DNA of 18,904 nt from Clostridia bacterium. Its GTDB lineage: Bacteria; Bacillota_A; Clostridia; Christensenellales; UBA1750. The stretch is from assembly GCA_017413675.1 (NCBI GenBank), contig JAFPSR010000005.1, positions 1 through 18,904 on the forward strand. The letters are read 5' to 3'. A program made the position numbers and the translations under genes. Positions 1 to 7,473 of this stretch are shown here, one piece after another (position 1 is the first letter of the stretch; each line of letters opens with the position of its first letter). The notes under the pieces are model-generated. The model did no database searches and was not told where the DNA came from. It worked only from the letters and a program-made list of their open reading frames with translations.

Positions 1-569
1 AACAGAAGGTCCAGTACAATATTGACGCAGCAGGAGATAATCAGGAAGTACAGCGGTCTTTTGCTGTCCCCCAGTCCGCGCAGGATCCCGGATATGATGT
101 TGTAGAACATCATGAAGACGACACCGCCGATAAAGATGCGCATGTAGGAAAGCGCCTGGTCGAATACATCATCCGGGACATTGGTGATTTTCAGAATGTA
201 CGGGGCGGAAATAACGCCGAATACGGACATGAAAATGCCGATGGCAAAAGTCATGATCATGATGGTGGAATTGGCCCGGAACACGTCATCATAGCGCTGT
301 GCTCCGTAGTACTGCGCAATCATGATGGTAGCACCGGTGGCAATCCCGTTGAATAAGGCCAGAAGAAGGTTGATGGTCGGCATGGCGGTACCGACGGCTG
401 CCAGCGCAGTGGAACCTACATATTGTCCGACCACAATGGAGTCTACCGTATTATACAGAACCTGGAACACATTCCCCAGCAAAAGGGGCATGGCAAACGC
501 AAGAAGCACTTTCCACGGCGTCCCCTGCGTCATGTCTATATTCTGTTTTTTGACTTTGGCTTGCGACAT
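1..569 (-). CDS. MATE family efflux transporter, N-terminal part (cut by window edge)
   Basis: The reading frame is open to the left edge, so only about the first 189 residues are visible. It starts MSQAKVKKQNIDMTQGTPWK and continues with PLLLGNVFQVLYNTVDSIVV, the usual first helix of MATE multidrug/toxin exporters; SGILRGLGDSKRP further on is also typical of the family. MATE proteins are inner-membrane antiporters of about 450 residues with 12 helices, so more than half is missing. The ATG at 569 is chosen because GGAAAGGA lies just upstream. The gene has its own promoter (600-627) and follows the terminator at 673-703, so it is probably not part of the upstream operon although it has the same orientation. 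It belongs to a different branch from the MATE protein at 5824-7257. The substrate cannot be told. Confidence 0.9.
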   Translation of the reverse strand, partial: MSQAKVKKQNIDMTQGTPWKVLLAFAMPLLLGNVFQVLYNTVDSIVVGQYVGSTALAAVGTAMPTINLLLALFNGIATGATIMIAQYYGAQRYDDVFRANSTIMIMTFAIGIFMSVFGVISAPYILKITNVPDDVFDQALSYMRIFIGGVVFMMFYNIISGILRGLGDSKRPLYFLIISCCVNIVLDLL

Positions 570-599
570 ACATCTATCCTTTCCGTTCTTTATATGTTT

Positions 600-627
600 A
601 TTGTAAATAGGTGAAAAGGAATGTCAA
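600..627 (-). promoter_or_regulatory. Sigma-A type promoter of the left-edge MATE gene
   Basis: On the minus strand a perfect -35 box TTGACA (627-622) is followed by a 16-base spacer and the -10 box TACAAT (605-600). The start codon at 569 is about 30 bases downstream of the -10 box, leaving a short leader with a good ribosome binding site. Confidence 0.75.
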
Positions 628-672
628 TTCCATTTTTTGTTATATCTTTTTGCGTTTTTCAGGAAGTGACAG

Positions 673-703
673 AAAAAAACCTGCACGGAATGAACCGTAC
701 AGG
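673..703 (-). terminator. Intrinsic terminator closing the kamA/barstar operon
   Basis: On the minus strand CCTGTACGG, a six-base loop and CCGTGCAGG form a 9-bp stem with one G-U pair, followed by seven U residues. It lies about 37 bases after the barstar stop codon and before the promoter of the next MATE gene, so it separates the two transcription units. Confidence 0.9.
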
Positions 704-739
704 TAGACAGAACAGGAGGCAACTTGATCTGCAGATAGC

Positions 740-1003
740 TTATACCAGCTGGATGTCGGACCGTTCCAGGGCAATATCCTGAAATACCCGTAAAAGGGAG
801 ATCCCGTATTCTCCGAGCCCTGCAAGCGCCCAGGGATAGGTCATGCGGATGATGCAGGAGGGTAATTCGGAGAGGCTGTCATACAGGGCATCCAGGTTGT
901 TCCCGTAGTATTCCGGGAAAGCAAACACCTCTGCAAGATACCGGTGGGTATCGGCCTTGCTGGTAAAACGGCGGCAGTCAATGGTATACTGCTTTATTTC
1001 CAT
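740..1003 (-). CDS. Barstar-family ribonuclease inhibitor
   Basis: This 87-residue protein matches the barstar fold family (barstar of Bacillus amyloliquefaciens has about 90 residues). The core FPEYYGNNLDALYDSL (residues 29-44) aligns with barstar LPEYYGENLDALWD, the helix that plugs the barnase active site. By that alignment the inhibitory Tyr29 and Asp39 of barstar are kept (Tyr33 and Asp42 here), Trp38 is Tyr41 and Glu76 is Asp76. It is cytoplasmic, with no signal peptide. Its ATG overlaps the last 10 bases of the RNase gene and has its own GGAAGGAG site, so the two are probably translationally coupled. The inferred role is to protect the producer from the RNase encoded immediately upstream. 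It is the last gene of the operon. Confidence 0.93.
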   Translation of the reverse strand: MEIKQYTIDCRRFTSKADTHRYLAEVFAFPEYYGNNLDALYDSLSELPSCIIRMTYPWALAGLGEYGISLLRVFQDIALERSDIQLV

Positions 1004-1584
1004 AGGATCTCTCCTTCCTGTGTTACCTGGATTTCCACAAAAGATTCATAATGATCGGCAGTATAGAAGAACAGGCCGTCATTGGAATAAATCAGCCGTT
1101 TGGGCCCGCGGGAATTGGAACCGTGGGTATCAATATCACATTCCCTGTATTTCCGTCCGGATGCCTTGGGCAGGGAACCTTCCCGGTTGCCGAAATTGTC
1201 CCCGCCGATTGCTGCACCGTCTTTATATTTTTCCACGGAACCGCCGCTCCATCCCAAAGCACGGGCCTGTTCCTTGGTGATGAAGTTGGACGGAAGCTCT
1301 CCGTAGTAATAGAGATACAGTACGACATGATCAACGTCATAGTAATAGGCGTCCTTATCGGGAATATCAGGAGCCTGCACATCCGCAGGAGGGACGGTTG
1401 TTTCCGGAGTTGCGGCAGGTGTTATCTCTGCAGACTGCTGGGGGGCATCCGTTCCTTCCGGAAAGATGACGATATCCTCTCCCGAGGAAGGTACGGACGG
1501 ATTTGTATAACCGCACGCACCGACCAGCACCAGCAGGGATACGGTCAGGAGAATACTCAGAATTCTCGAAATATGGATTTTCAA
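994..1584 (-). CDS. Barnase-type (N1/T1 family) guanyl-specific ribonuclease, predicted lipoprotein
   Basis: The C-terminal half aligns closely with barnase: LPSNFITKEQARALGW, IGGDNFGNREGSLP, YRECDID and TADHYESF. Counting from a GTG at 1593, the barnase catalytic residues are all present: Lys107 (K27), Arg137 (R59), Glu151 (E73, general base), Arg162 and Arg166 (R83, R87) and His181 (H102, general acid). The N-terminus is a signal peptide ending in a lipobox (VGAC, Cys27), followed by a roughly 50-residue Pro/Thr/Ala-rich linker. The enzyme is therefore predicted to be anchored on the outer face of the membrane, whereas classical barnase is released. A TTG at 1584 is preferred as start because GAGGTG lies eight bases upstream; a GTG at 1593 would lie inside that site. 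It degrades RNA and is predicted to be held inactive in the cytoplasm by the overlapping barstar gene. Confidence 0.92.
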   Translation of the reverse strand: MKIHISRILSILLTVSLLVLVGACGYTNPSVPSSGEDIVIFPEGTDAPQQSAEITPAATPETTVPPADVQAPDIPDKDAYYYDVDHVVLYLYYYGELPSNFITKEQARALGWSGGSVEKYKDGAAIGGDNFGNREGSLPKASGRKYRECDIDTHGSNSRGPKRLIYSNDGLFFYTADHYESFVEIQVTQEGEILWK

Positions 1585-1601
1585 GGGAAACACCTCTATG
1601 T

Positions 1602-2261
1602 TTATTCTACAGGCACAGCTTTACCGCTGTTGTTCCGGTATCCATCCAATGGTTTTGTGGAAGTCAGCTGTCCGTCCGGGAAAGCAATCACCATACCGCC
1701 GGCAGGAATTCCGTAACCGACAAAACCGTCTTCACACAGGGAAACTGCTTTGATCAGTTCCGGCCACCCCTCATCCTCGCAGTGCGTATCGAAGATGGTG
1801 GGAACAAAACCGAGACAGGAAAACAGCCGTGCATTTTCAAAATCATGGTCTTCATCATCCCAGTGCGGCCAGGCCAGACCCATCATGATCGTGCCGGCTG
1901 AGATCCCGATGAACACTTTTCCGTCTTCATAGAGTTCCCAGAGAATACGACGGATATTTTCGGACAGTCCCATCATGCCGTCTTCCACTTCCCCGCCGGT
2001 GATAAAGACTACGTCACATTCCCGGAGAATCTTTTCAGCTTCCGTTTCATCCTCGGGGACAGGAACCAGCGATACCTTTTCCGCGCCGAAGTGCATCAGA
2101 GCCTGGGAAGTACGGCTGATAGCCATCGGATTATTGTGATTGGCAGTTCCGATATAGGCGACCTTCGGATGGGCAAGACCGGATTCCTTCAATCCTTCCA
2201 GGAAATAGGCCGTATCGTCTTCCCCATGCCCGGCAATCAGGTAAATGTTCTTTTTTGCCAT
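1602..2261 (-). CDS. Peptidase S51 (dipeptidase E / cyanophycinase-like) family protein
   Basis: The 219-residue protein has the layout of the S51 serine peptidases, which share the class I glutamine-amidotransferase-like fold. Visible are an N-terminal strand IYLIAGHG, FITGGE (residues 86-91), the nucleophile elbow GISAG with Ser121, and DTH (159-161), the likely position of the catalytic histidine. Known members cleave Asp-X dipeptides (peptidase E) or beta-Asp-Arg dipeptides of cyanophycin, so a small peptide or isopeptide substrate is plausible. There is no signal peptide. An AAGGAG site sits six bases before the ATG, and the start is 14 bases after the stop of the upstream ligase gene. 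In this operon it may mature, recycle or detoxify the product of the two upstream ligases; that is inference. Confidence 0.82.
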   Translation of the reverse strand: MAKKNIYLIAGHGEDDTAYFLEGLKESGLAHPKVAYIGTANHNNPMAISRTSQALMHFGAEKVSLVPVPEDETEAEKILRECDVVFITGGEVEDGMMGLSENIRRILWELYEDGKVFIGISAGTIMMGLAWPHWDDEDHDFENARLFSCLGFVPTIFDTHCEDEGWPELIKAVSLCEDGFVGYGIPAGGMVIAFPDGQLTSTKPLDGYRNNSGKAVPVE

Positions 2262-2275
2262 GTTCAGCTCCTTGT

Positions 2276-3610
2276 TTATTCATTTCTGGTGACGATATAG
2301 GATCCTTCCGTAAGGGACCATTCGTCAAAGGCAAATTCCGCATGCGTCCTGCGGTATTTCCCGGCAGGACCCGGTAAAAGCTCTTTCACGCTTTCCACAT
2401 GGAAAATACCGTTCCCGTACAGGACTTTAAGTTCTTCGTAAGCCTGTTCCACAGCCTGCTTCGGGTTTTCGGGAACGACAAGCTTGAGTTCATAATGGGT
2501 CGGGTCTGTCTGGGACAGGTCATATTCACGTACTCCGGAAATATGGCTGACCATTTCATCGGTCATGGCTGTGGTGACCAACCCACCGTCTGCGGTAAAG
2601 GTGGAGTTAGAAACACGTCCTTCAATGGTATCCGCGATGAAGCCGGAACCGATGCCGCAGTCACAGGAGGAATCCGCATGAATCCGGACAAGGTCGCCGA
2701 CATCGAATCTCAGCATATACGCCCACGGATTACCGAAGGTGGAAACAACCAGTCTGCCGATCCCGGGACCGCCGTATTCTTTCTTCAGGGGCAGGTATTC
2801 GATCCGGCAGTAGTCTGTATTCTGATGATATCTGCCTTCTTCGCAGGTGTCCATAACAAACCCGGTTTCCGTTGTCCCATAGGAGCTGACCAACGGAGAG
2901 GAAAGCACTTTCCGGATTGCTGCCAGATGGATACGGGAAGGAAGTTCATAGGTAAAGGTAATGACATCGGGTGAATAGATCTCTACGCCGTTGTCCATGG
3001 CCCAGAATGCCAGTTTTGCCAGCAGGGAGGGGTTGGCTTCGAGAACGGTGGGTTTGTACTCGTTGATTTCCCGGGCCATGCGGACAAAATGGGATTTTTT
3101 CCAGCATATAATATTGGCTTTTTCATTCAGATACAGAAGGTTGCCCATGATGCGGTGATCAAAGGGTAGGTCTTCTTCACAGTTGATGCCGATGTTCAGG
3201 GCGCTTGCCAGGGTGGCCTGTTTGGGCGGATACACAAGCTTTTTCAGATTGGGGTTGAGCTGCCAGGAAGACATTTCCGAGGCATGCCACCAGGGCTGGT
3301 TCCAAAGGTTGATGACCCGGTCCCCGGTGGTTCCGCTGGTGAAGGTATATTCGATTTCATCATCGTCCAGACCCTGCTCGATCGATTTCCCGTCCGGCAC
3401 ACCGCCGGCTGGGAAATAGGCACGCATGTCAGCCTTGGTCAGGATCGGCATGGCGGCAAAACGTTCGTCGATGGATGCACCGGAGCCGATATCATACTTT
3501 TTCCAGTGATCCCGATAGAAGGAAACATGGTTCAGGGCGAAATCCAGAAGTTCTTCGGATTTCAGGTCGGAGTCAGAGGGATAGGTGAAGCATTTCTTCA
3601 AGCCGAACAT
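2276..3610 (-). CDS. PaaK-like AMP-dependent ligase (phenylacetate-CoA ligase / coenzyme F390 synthetase family)
   Basis: This is an adenylate-forming enzyme of 444 residues, the usual PaaK length. It has the phosphate-binding loop TFTSGTTG (residues 89-96), the adenine-binding motif SSYGTTETG (242-250), RFDVGD (301-306), a CDCG cluster followed by IEGRVSN (316-335), and a C-terminal GPAGKYRRT with the lysine expected for adenylation. Such enzymes activate a carboxylic acid as an acyl-AMP and pass it to CoA, a carrier or an amine; the acid cannot be predicted here. The reading frame continues 50 codons further upstream, but ATG 3610 is chosen because it has AAAGGAAA just before it and the extension would run into kamA. 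The gap to kamA is 19 bases. No carrier protein is encoded nearby, so a free CoA or amine acceptor seems more likely. Confidence 0.85.
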   Translation of the reverse strand: MFGLKKCFTYPSDSDLKSEELLDFALNHVSFYRDHWKKYDIGSGASIDERFAAMPILTKADMRAYFPAGGVPDGKSIEQGLDDDEIEYTFTSGTTGDRVINLWNQPWWHASEMSSWQLNPNLKKLVYPPKQATLASALNIGINCEEDLPFDHRIMGNLLYLNEKANIICWKKSHFVRMAREINEYKPTVLEANPSLLAKLAFWAMDNGVEIYSPDVITFTYELPSRIHLAAIRKVLSSPLVSSYGTTETGFVMDTCEEGRYHQNTDYCRIEYLPLKKEYGGPGIGRLVVSTFGNPWAYMLRFDVGDLVRIHADSSCDCGIGSGFIADTIEGRVSNSTFTADGGLVTTAMTDEMVSHISGVREYDLSQTDPTHYELKLVVPENPKQAVEQAYEELKVLYGNGIFHVESVKELLPGPAGKYRRTHAEFAFDEWSLTEGSYIVTRNE

Positions 3611-3629
3611 ACGTGATTTCCTTTCTGTG

Positions 3630-4739
3630 TCACTGGTCCTGGCCAGGGTTGGGATAATGGAATACCTTCCCCTGATAGTTTTCAAATATGATCTCGTTCT
3701 CATCCTGAGAAAGAAGATACGGATACTGGAACGGAACCTTTCCGCCGCCTCCGGGGGCATCTATGACGAATTTGGGGATGGCAAAACCGGAGATATAACC
3801 CTGCAGCTCATGCAGAATCCGGATGCCGGTTTCCACCGGGGTGCGGAAATGCGAAATCCCCTCTGTCAGATCACACTGATAGAGATAATACGGACGGATC
3901 CGGTTGTGAACCAGACGAAGCAGGAGCTCCCGCATGGAGGAAACGGAATCGTTAATCCCCTTCAGAAGCACGGTCTGATTGCCGAGCGGGAAACCGGCAT
4001 CCACGATCCTGGCACAGGCTTTTTCACTCTCTTCCGTCAGTTCGCTGAGATGATTAAAATGAGTGTTGATCCAGATCGGCTGGTATTTTTTCAGCATGGA
4101 GAGAAGCTCATCATCGATCCGCATGGGCATCACAACCGGAATACGGGTGCCGATACGGATAATATCCACGTGCGGAATCGCCCGGATTCTTTGGATGATT
4201 TCTTCCAGACGCTTTGTGGAAAGGGTGAGCGGATCCCCGCCGGATATAAGCACATCCCGGATTTCCGAATGCTCGGAAATATAGGCAATAGCCCGGTCCA
4301 GTGCTTCCCCCTGGATGGCATGGTCCTCTTCCCCGACCAGCCGGCGCCTGGTACAGTGACGGCAGTATTCCGCACATTCCAGGGTAACCAGGAACAGGAT
4401 ACGGTCCGGATACCGATGCGTGAGAAACGGAACCGGGCTGTCCCCGCCTTCGTTCAGGGGATCCTGCATATCGTTGATGTTCGGGATGGTTTCCCGGATA
4501 TCGGGGATTGCCTGCCTGCGGATCGGATCATCCGGGTTCTCAGGATCAATCAGGGAGAGATAATACGGTGTCACGGCCATGCGGAACCGGCCCAGGCATG
4601 TGTCAATATCCCTGGCTTCCTCGTCGGAAACCGGGATCCATTTTTTCAGATCCTGCGCATTGCGGATCCGGTTGCGCATCTGCCAGTGCCAGTCGTTCCA
4701 TTCCGGGAACCGTTCTGACCAGACTTTGAGATTATTCAT
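3630..4739 (-). CDS. kamA: L-lysine 2,3-aminomutase, radical SAM/PLP enzyme
   Basis: The 369-residue protein is collinear with clostridial lysine 2,3-aminomutase, offset by three residues. The radical SAM cluster CAEYCRHC has Cys122, 126 and 129 (125, 129 and 132 in the Clostridium subterminale enzyme), followed by Arg131 (R134, substrate carboxylate). Near the end are YQCDLTEG with Asp290 (D293), FVIDAPGGGGK with Asp327 (D330), and the PLP-binding Lys334 (K337). The two Asp residues hold the side-chain amine of lysine; glutamate 2,3-aminomutases replace them, so lysine is the predicted substrate and beta-lysine the product. EpmB-type enzymes are an alternative but are shorter at the C-terminus. 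The ATG overlaps the stop of the ATP-grasp gene by four bases (ATGA). Neither ablB-type acetyltransferase nor lysine-fermentation genes are adjacent, so osmolyte synthesis and lysine fermentation are not supported by context. Confidence 0.93.
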   Translation of the reverse strand: MNNLKVWSERFPEWNDWHWQMRNRIRNAQDLKKWIPVSDEEARDIDTCLGRFRMAVTPYYLSLIDPENPDDPIRRQAIPDIRETIPNINDMQDPLNEGGDSPVPFLTHRYPDRILFLVTLECAEYCRHCTRRRLVGEEDHAIQGEALDRAIAYISEHSEIRDVLISGGDPLTLSTKRLEEIIQRIRAIPHVDIIRIGTRIPVVMPMRIDDELLSMLKKYQPIWINTHFNHLSELTEESEKACARIVDAGFPLGNQTVLLKGINDSVSSMRELLLRLVHNRIRPYYLYQCDLTEGISHFRTPVETGIRILHELQGYISGFAIPKFVIDAPGGGGKVPFQYPYLLSQDENEIIFENYQGKVFHYPNPGQDQ

Positions 4740-5779
4740 ACTTCAGCACCATACACTCTTTGCAAAGCGGTTTGATAAATGGCAAACACGATATCGCAGA
4801 AGGTATAGCCTTCGGATTCTGCGATGAAAGGATAGTCACTGTAATGCGGAGCCAGTCCGGGAAGCGGATTTACTTCGAGGAAGCAGGGTTCTCCATTCGC
4901 ATTCATGCGGAAATCAATCCGGGCAATATCCCGGCAGCCCAAAGCCAGAAAAGCCGTTCGGGCTGACTCCATGATTTCAGCACTGATCTCTGTTGGGAGA
5001 TTGGCCGGACATTCATAATCCACATACTGCGTATAGTCTTTTTTGATTTTATAACTGTATACCGTGTTTTCCCCCTGGGTTGGACCACGGAATAGAATTT
5101 CCATCGGGGCAAATACATGTACGTCTTCCCCGTTTCCCAAGAGTGCAACGGTAAACTCCCGGCCTGGGAGGAATTCTTCCAGCATAATCCCGTCATCCGG
5201 ACGGGCAGAAAACGCACGGATTCTTTCCTCTGCTTCCGAAACGGAAGCAACGATGCAGTTTTCCAGAATACCTTTGCCGGAACCTTCCGTATTCGGTTTT
5301 AGGAGCAGCGGGAAGCGGAGACTCCGGATCTGATCGCCCAATCGGGAAAGGTCACCGGGATAGACCACGACACTATGCGCAGTGCGGATCCCGAAAGTGG
5401 ACAGAACCCGTTTGCAAAGCTCCTTGTCCAGCGTAATCCCCATAACGGTGGCATCACTGCCCATATAGGGAATTCCGAATAGACCGAGCAGGGCCGGTAC
5501 CTGGGCTTCCCGGTCCCTTCCCTCTTTCCCTTCGGCAAGATTGAAGGCAAATTCGATTTTCTGTTCCCGGAGTGTATCGGGAAGCGTAGCATCGGCTTCC
5601 AGAATGACGGCGGGAACACCTTTGGAAAGCAGGACATCGCAAATGGCCTGGATCGTTTCAGGACTGTCAAATTCGGCTTCCGGATCCATGGCATCTATAG
5701 CCGCGGACCCGGATTTCCGGTTGCAGATGAGGGCGGTTCTGGGAAACTGCCCGGAACGGTAATCGTCAGCTGTAAACAT
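4736..5779 (-). CDS. ATP-grasp ligase related to D-alanine--D-alanine ligase
   Basis: This 347-residue protein has the ATP-grasp core: MGSDATVMGITLDKELCKRV (106-125), LLLKPNTEGSGKG with Lys161 and the glycine-rich loop (158-170), EEFLPGREF (201-209), and the metal site IARIDFRM...CFLEVNPLPG with Asp289, Glu302 and Asn304. It resembles Ddl in order and size, but the Ddl HGxxGEDG motif is replaced by NLAEGKEGRDREAQ (80-93), so it is probably not a cell-wall D-Ala-D-Ala ligase. The family joins a carboxylate to an amine through an acyl phosphate. Because the stop overlaps the kamA start by four bases, beta-lysine is the obvious candidate for one of its substrates; that is inference. It starts 44 bases after the MATE stop. 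It is cytoplasmic, with no signal peptide. Confidence 0.88.
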   Translation of the reverse strand: MFTADDYRSGQFPRTALICNRKSGSAAIDAMDPEAEFDSPETIQAICDVLLSKGVPAVILEADATLPDTLREQKIEFAFNLAEGKEGRDREAQVPALLGLFGIPYMGSDATVMGITLDKELCKRVLSTFGIRTAHSVVVYPGDLSRLGDQIRSLRFPLLLKPNTEGSGKGILENCIVASVSEAEERIRAFSARPDDGIMLEEFLPGREFTVALLGNGEDVHVFAPMEILFRGPTQGENTVYSYKIKKDYTQYVDYECPANLPTEISAEIMESARTAFLALGCRDIARIDFRMNANGEPCFLEVNPLPGLAPHYSDYPFIAESEGYTFCDIVFAIYQTALQRVYGAEV

Positions 5780-5823
5780 AATGCCTCTTATCTATGAAAC
5801 AGTATACGGGAACTATCGTACCA

Positions 5824-7257
5824 TTACGCTTCGGGAGCCGGGGCGGCTTCCTGTTCCTGGGCAAACTGTTTTTTGACTTTTTTCAGTTTATAGATCAGCA
5901 GGAGCGTGGAGATCGTTCCTGCCAGCAGTTCCGCACAGGGATAAGCAGCCGCGAGCCCGTTATACCCGAAGAAGATATTCAAAAGATACAAAAGCGGGAA
6001 ATAGAATACAACCTGCCGGAAGAAGACCTGGATCAGGGACATGACGCCGTCACCCATGGCCTGGAACCCGTTGGTGGAAACGAAATTCAGCATGGAGAAC
6101 GGGGCTGCCAGACAGCGGATCCTAAGGAAAACGACACCGTATCCGATGGTAGTCAGTACGGCTGCCTGCCCGCCCCGGGAATTGATAAACAGAGCGACCA
6201 GATCCTTGGCGAACAGCTGGTAGAACAGGATGCTGATGCCAGCAACGCATAATCCAGCAATCCGGCCGGCGTTCAGGATCCCGGTCATCCGCTTATAGTT
6301 CCGTCTGGAATAGTTAAACGCAACCAAAGGCAGCATGCCCATGGAGATCCCCAGACAGATGGCATTGGAGAGACGTTCGATCTTCATGACGATACCCAGG
6401 GCTGCCAACTGCAGATCCCCGTGCCGTGCCATGGAAGCATTGAGGAACATATTGGAAAAATCCATCAGGAGCGTAGTCAGGGCGGACGGAATCCCGATTT
6501 TCAGGATTTCCCCCACATCTGTCCGGTCTGGCCTGCAGTCTTTCAGATTGATGGACAGGCCTGTTTCTTCCTTGGTGCGGATAAAGATTATGATGAAGTA
6601 AACCAATGCGGCCGTATTGGAGAGTGTCGTAGCCAAAGCGGCACCCAGCACCTGGTAACCGTCCGGCAGCAGGACGAACATGAACAGGGGATCCAGGATC
6701 ATGTTGAGGATCCCGCCTCCGGAAAGCCCGTAACTGGCCTGCTTGGAATACCCTACATTCCGGAGCAGGTGTGCCAGGGTTGCGGACATGACTGTCGGGA
6801 TATTGCCGATGACCACAACAACCCAGATATACTGTTCCGCAAACGGGAGCGTATCCTGAGAAGCACCGAGCAGACGGAGCAACGGGTCCATGAAGATCAT
6901 GACGAGAAGAGAATACAGAAGGCAGATGCCCAATGCTCCATAGAAGCTGAAAGCGCTGGCCTTACGAACCCGGTCGTAATCCTTGATCCCGATGAGCCTT
7001 GCAATATAGCTTCCCCCGCCGACGCCGAACAGGCCGCTCATGGGAATATTGAACATGAACAGCGTGAAGGACAATGAAATGGCGGCAATCATATACGGAT
7101 TGCCTGTGCGGCCGATAAAGAAGGTATCGGCCATATTGTAGATCAAGTTGATCAACTGGCTGATGATCGTTGGAATCGCCAAAGACGCCAGGGCTTTGGG
7201 AATGGGAGCGGAGGCAAATAATTCATCCCGGGCGGCTTTCGTTTGTATTTTAGCCAT
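5824..7257 (-). CDS. MATE family efflux transporter, first gene of the kamA operon
   Basis: This full-length MATE exporter has 477 residues and about 12 hydrophobic segments. Family signatures are PIPKALASLAIPTIISQLIN near the start, NLIYNMADTFFIGRTGNPY, and the second-half counterpart IGIPSALTTLLMDFSNMFLN. The C-terminus is a short charged and Ala/Pro-rich cytoplasmic tail. MATE proteins expel organic cations and natural products using a Na+ or H+ gradient. The ATG at 7257 is preceded by AAAGGAA. It lies about 40 bases from the -10 box at 7298-7303 and leads the gene cluster, so it may export the product of the ligases and KamA. That is inference from gene order, since MATE specificity cannot be read from sequence. 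Confidence 0.93.
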   Translation of the reverse strand: MAKIQTKAARDELFASAPIPKALASLAIPTIISQLINLIYNMADTFFIGRTGNPYMIAAISLSFTLFMFNIPMSGLFGVGGGSYIARLIGIKDYDRVRKASAFSFYGALGICLLYSLLVMIFMDPLLRLLGASQDTLPFAEQYIWVVVVIGNIPTVMSATLAHLLRNVGYSKQASYGLSGGGILNMILDPLFMFVLLPDGYQVLGAALATTLSNTAALVYFIIIFIRTKEETGLSINLKDCRPDRTDVGEILKIGIPSALTTLLMDFSNMFLNASMARHGDLQLAALGIVMKIERLSNAICLGISMGMLPLVAFNYSRRNYKRMTGILNAGRIAGLCVAGISILFYQLFAKDLVALFINSRGGQAAVLTTIGYGVVFLRIRCLAAPFSMLNFVSTNGFQAMGDGVMSLIQVFFRQVVFYFPLLYLLNIFFGYNGLAAAYPCAELLAGTISTLLLIYKLKKVKKQFAQEQEAAPAPEA

Positions 7258-7297
7258 GGAGAGTTCCTTTCAGAAACCATAAATCAATATCATGTCT

Positions 7298-7326
7298 ATT
7301 ATAATCATTTTCTTTGTATTTGACCA
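7298..7326 (-). promoter_or_regulatory. Promoter of the MATE-ATPgrasp-kamA-ligase-S51-barnase-barstar operon
   Basis: On the minus strand TGGTCA (7326-7321, 4 of 6 to consensus), an exact 17-base spacer and a perfect TATAAT (7303-7298) form a sigma-A promoter about 40 bases before the MATE start codon. It lies between the GH2 terminator and the MATE gene. I see no second promoter inside the operon; internal gaps are at most 44 bases. Confidence 0.75.
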
Positions 7327-7408
7327 TGAATTTGCTGGAATCATCTGTCTGCAAAAACACTTTCTGCAGTCGGCAACCAGCAGGAAGAATCCCGAAAAGG
7401 ATTTGGCG

Positions 7409-7456
7409 AAAAAAAACAGAAGTCCCCCGGATCCCTTGCTGGGAATCCGGGGGACT
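7409..7456 (-). terminator. Strong terminator after the GH2 gene
   Basis: On the minus strand AGTCCCCCGGA pairs with TCCGGGGGACT and the stem extends by four more pairs after one bulged base (about 15 bp in all, loop AGCAA). It is followed by TCTG and eight U residues. It sits 18 bases beyond the GH2 stop codon and insulates the kamA operon from the GH2 gene. Confidence 0.92.
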
Positions 7457-7473
7457 GTGTCCCGAAAGGATAT

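Noticed and set aside
3611..3760. 50-residue N-terminal extension of the PaaK-like ligase
   Set aside because: The extension overlaps the end of kamA, has no family similarity, and the ATG at 3610 has a good ribosome binding site.
3585..4718. A 377-codon open frame on the plus strand
   Set aside because: It is antisense to kamA and part of the ligase gene, both strongly supported by motifs on the minus strand; its translation shows no domain or membrane pattern and it lacks a ribosome binding site.
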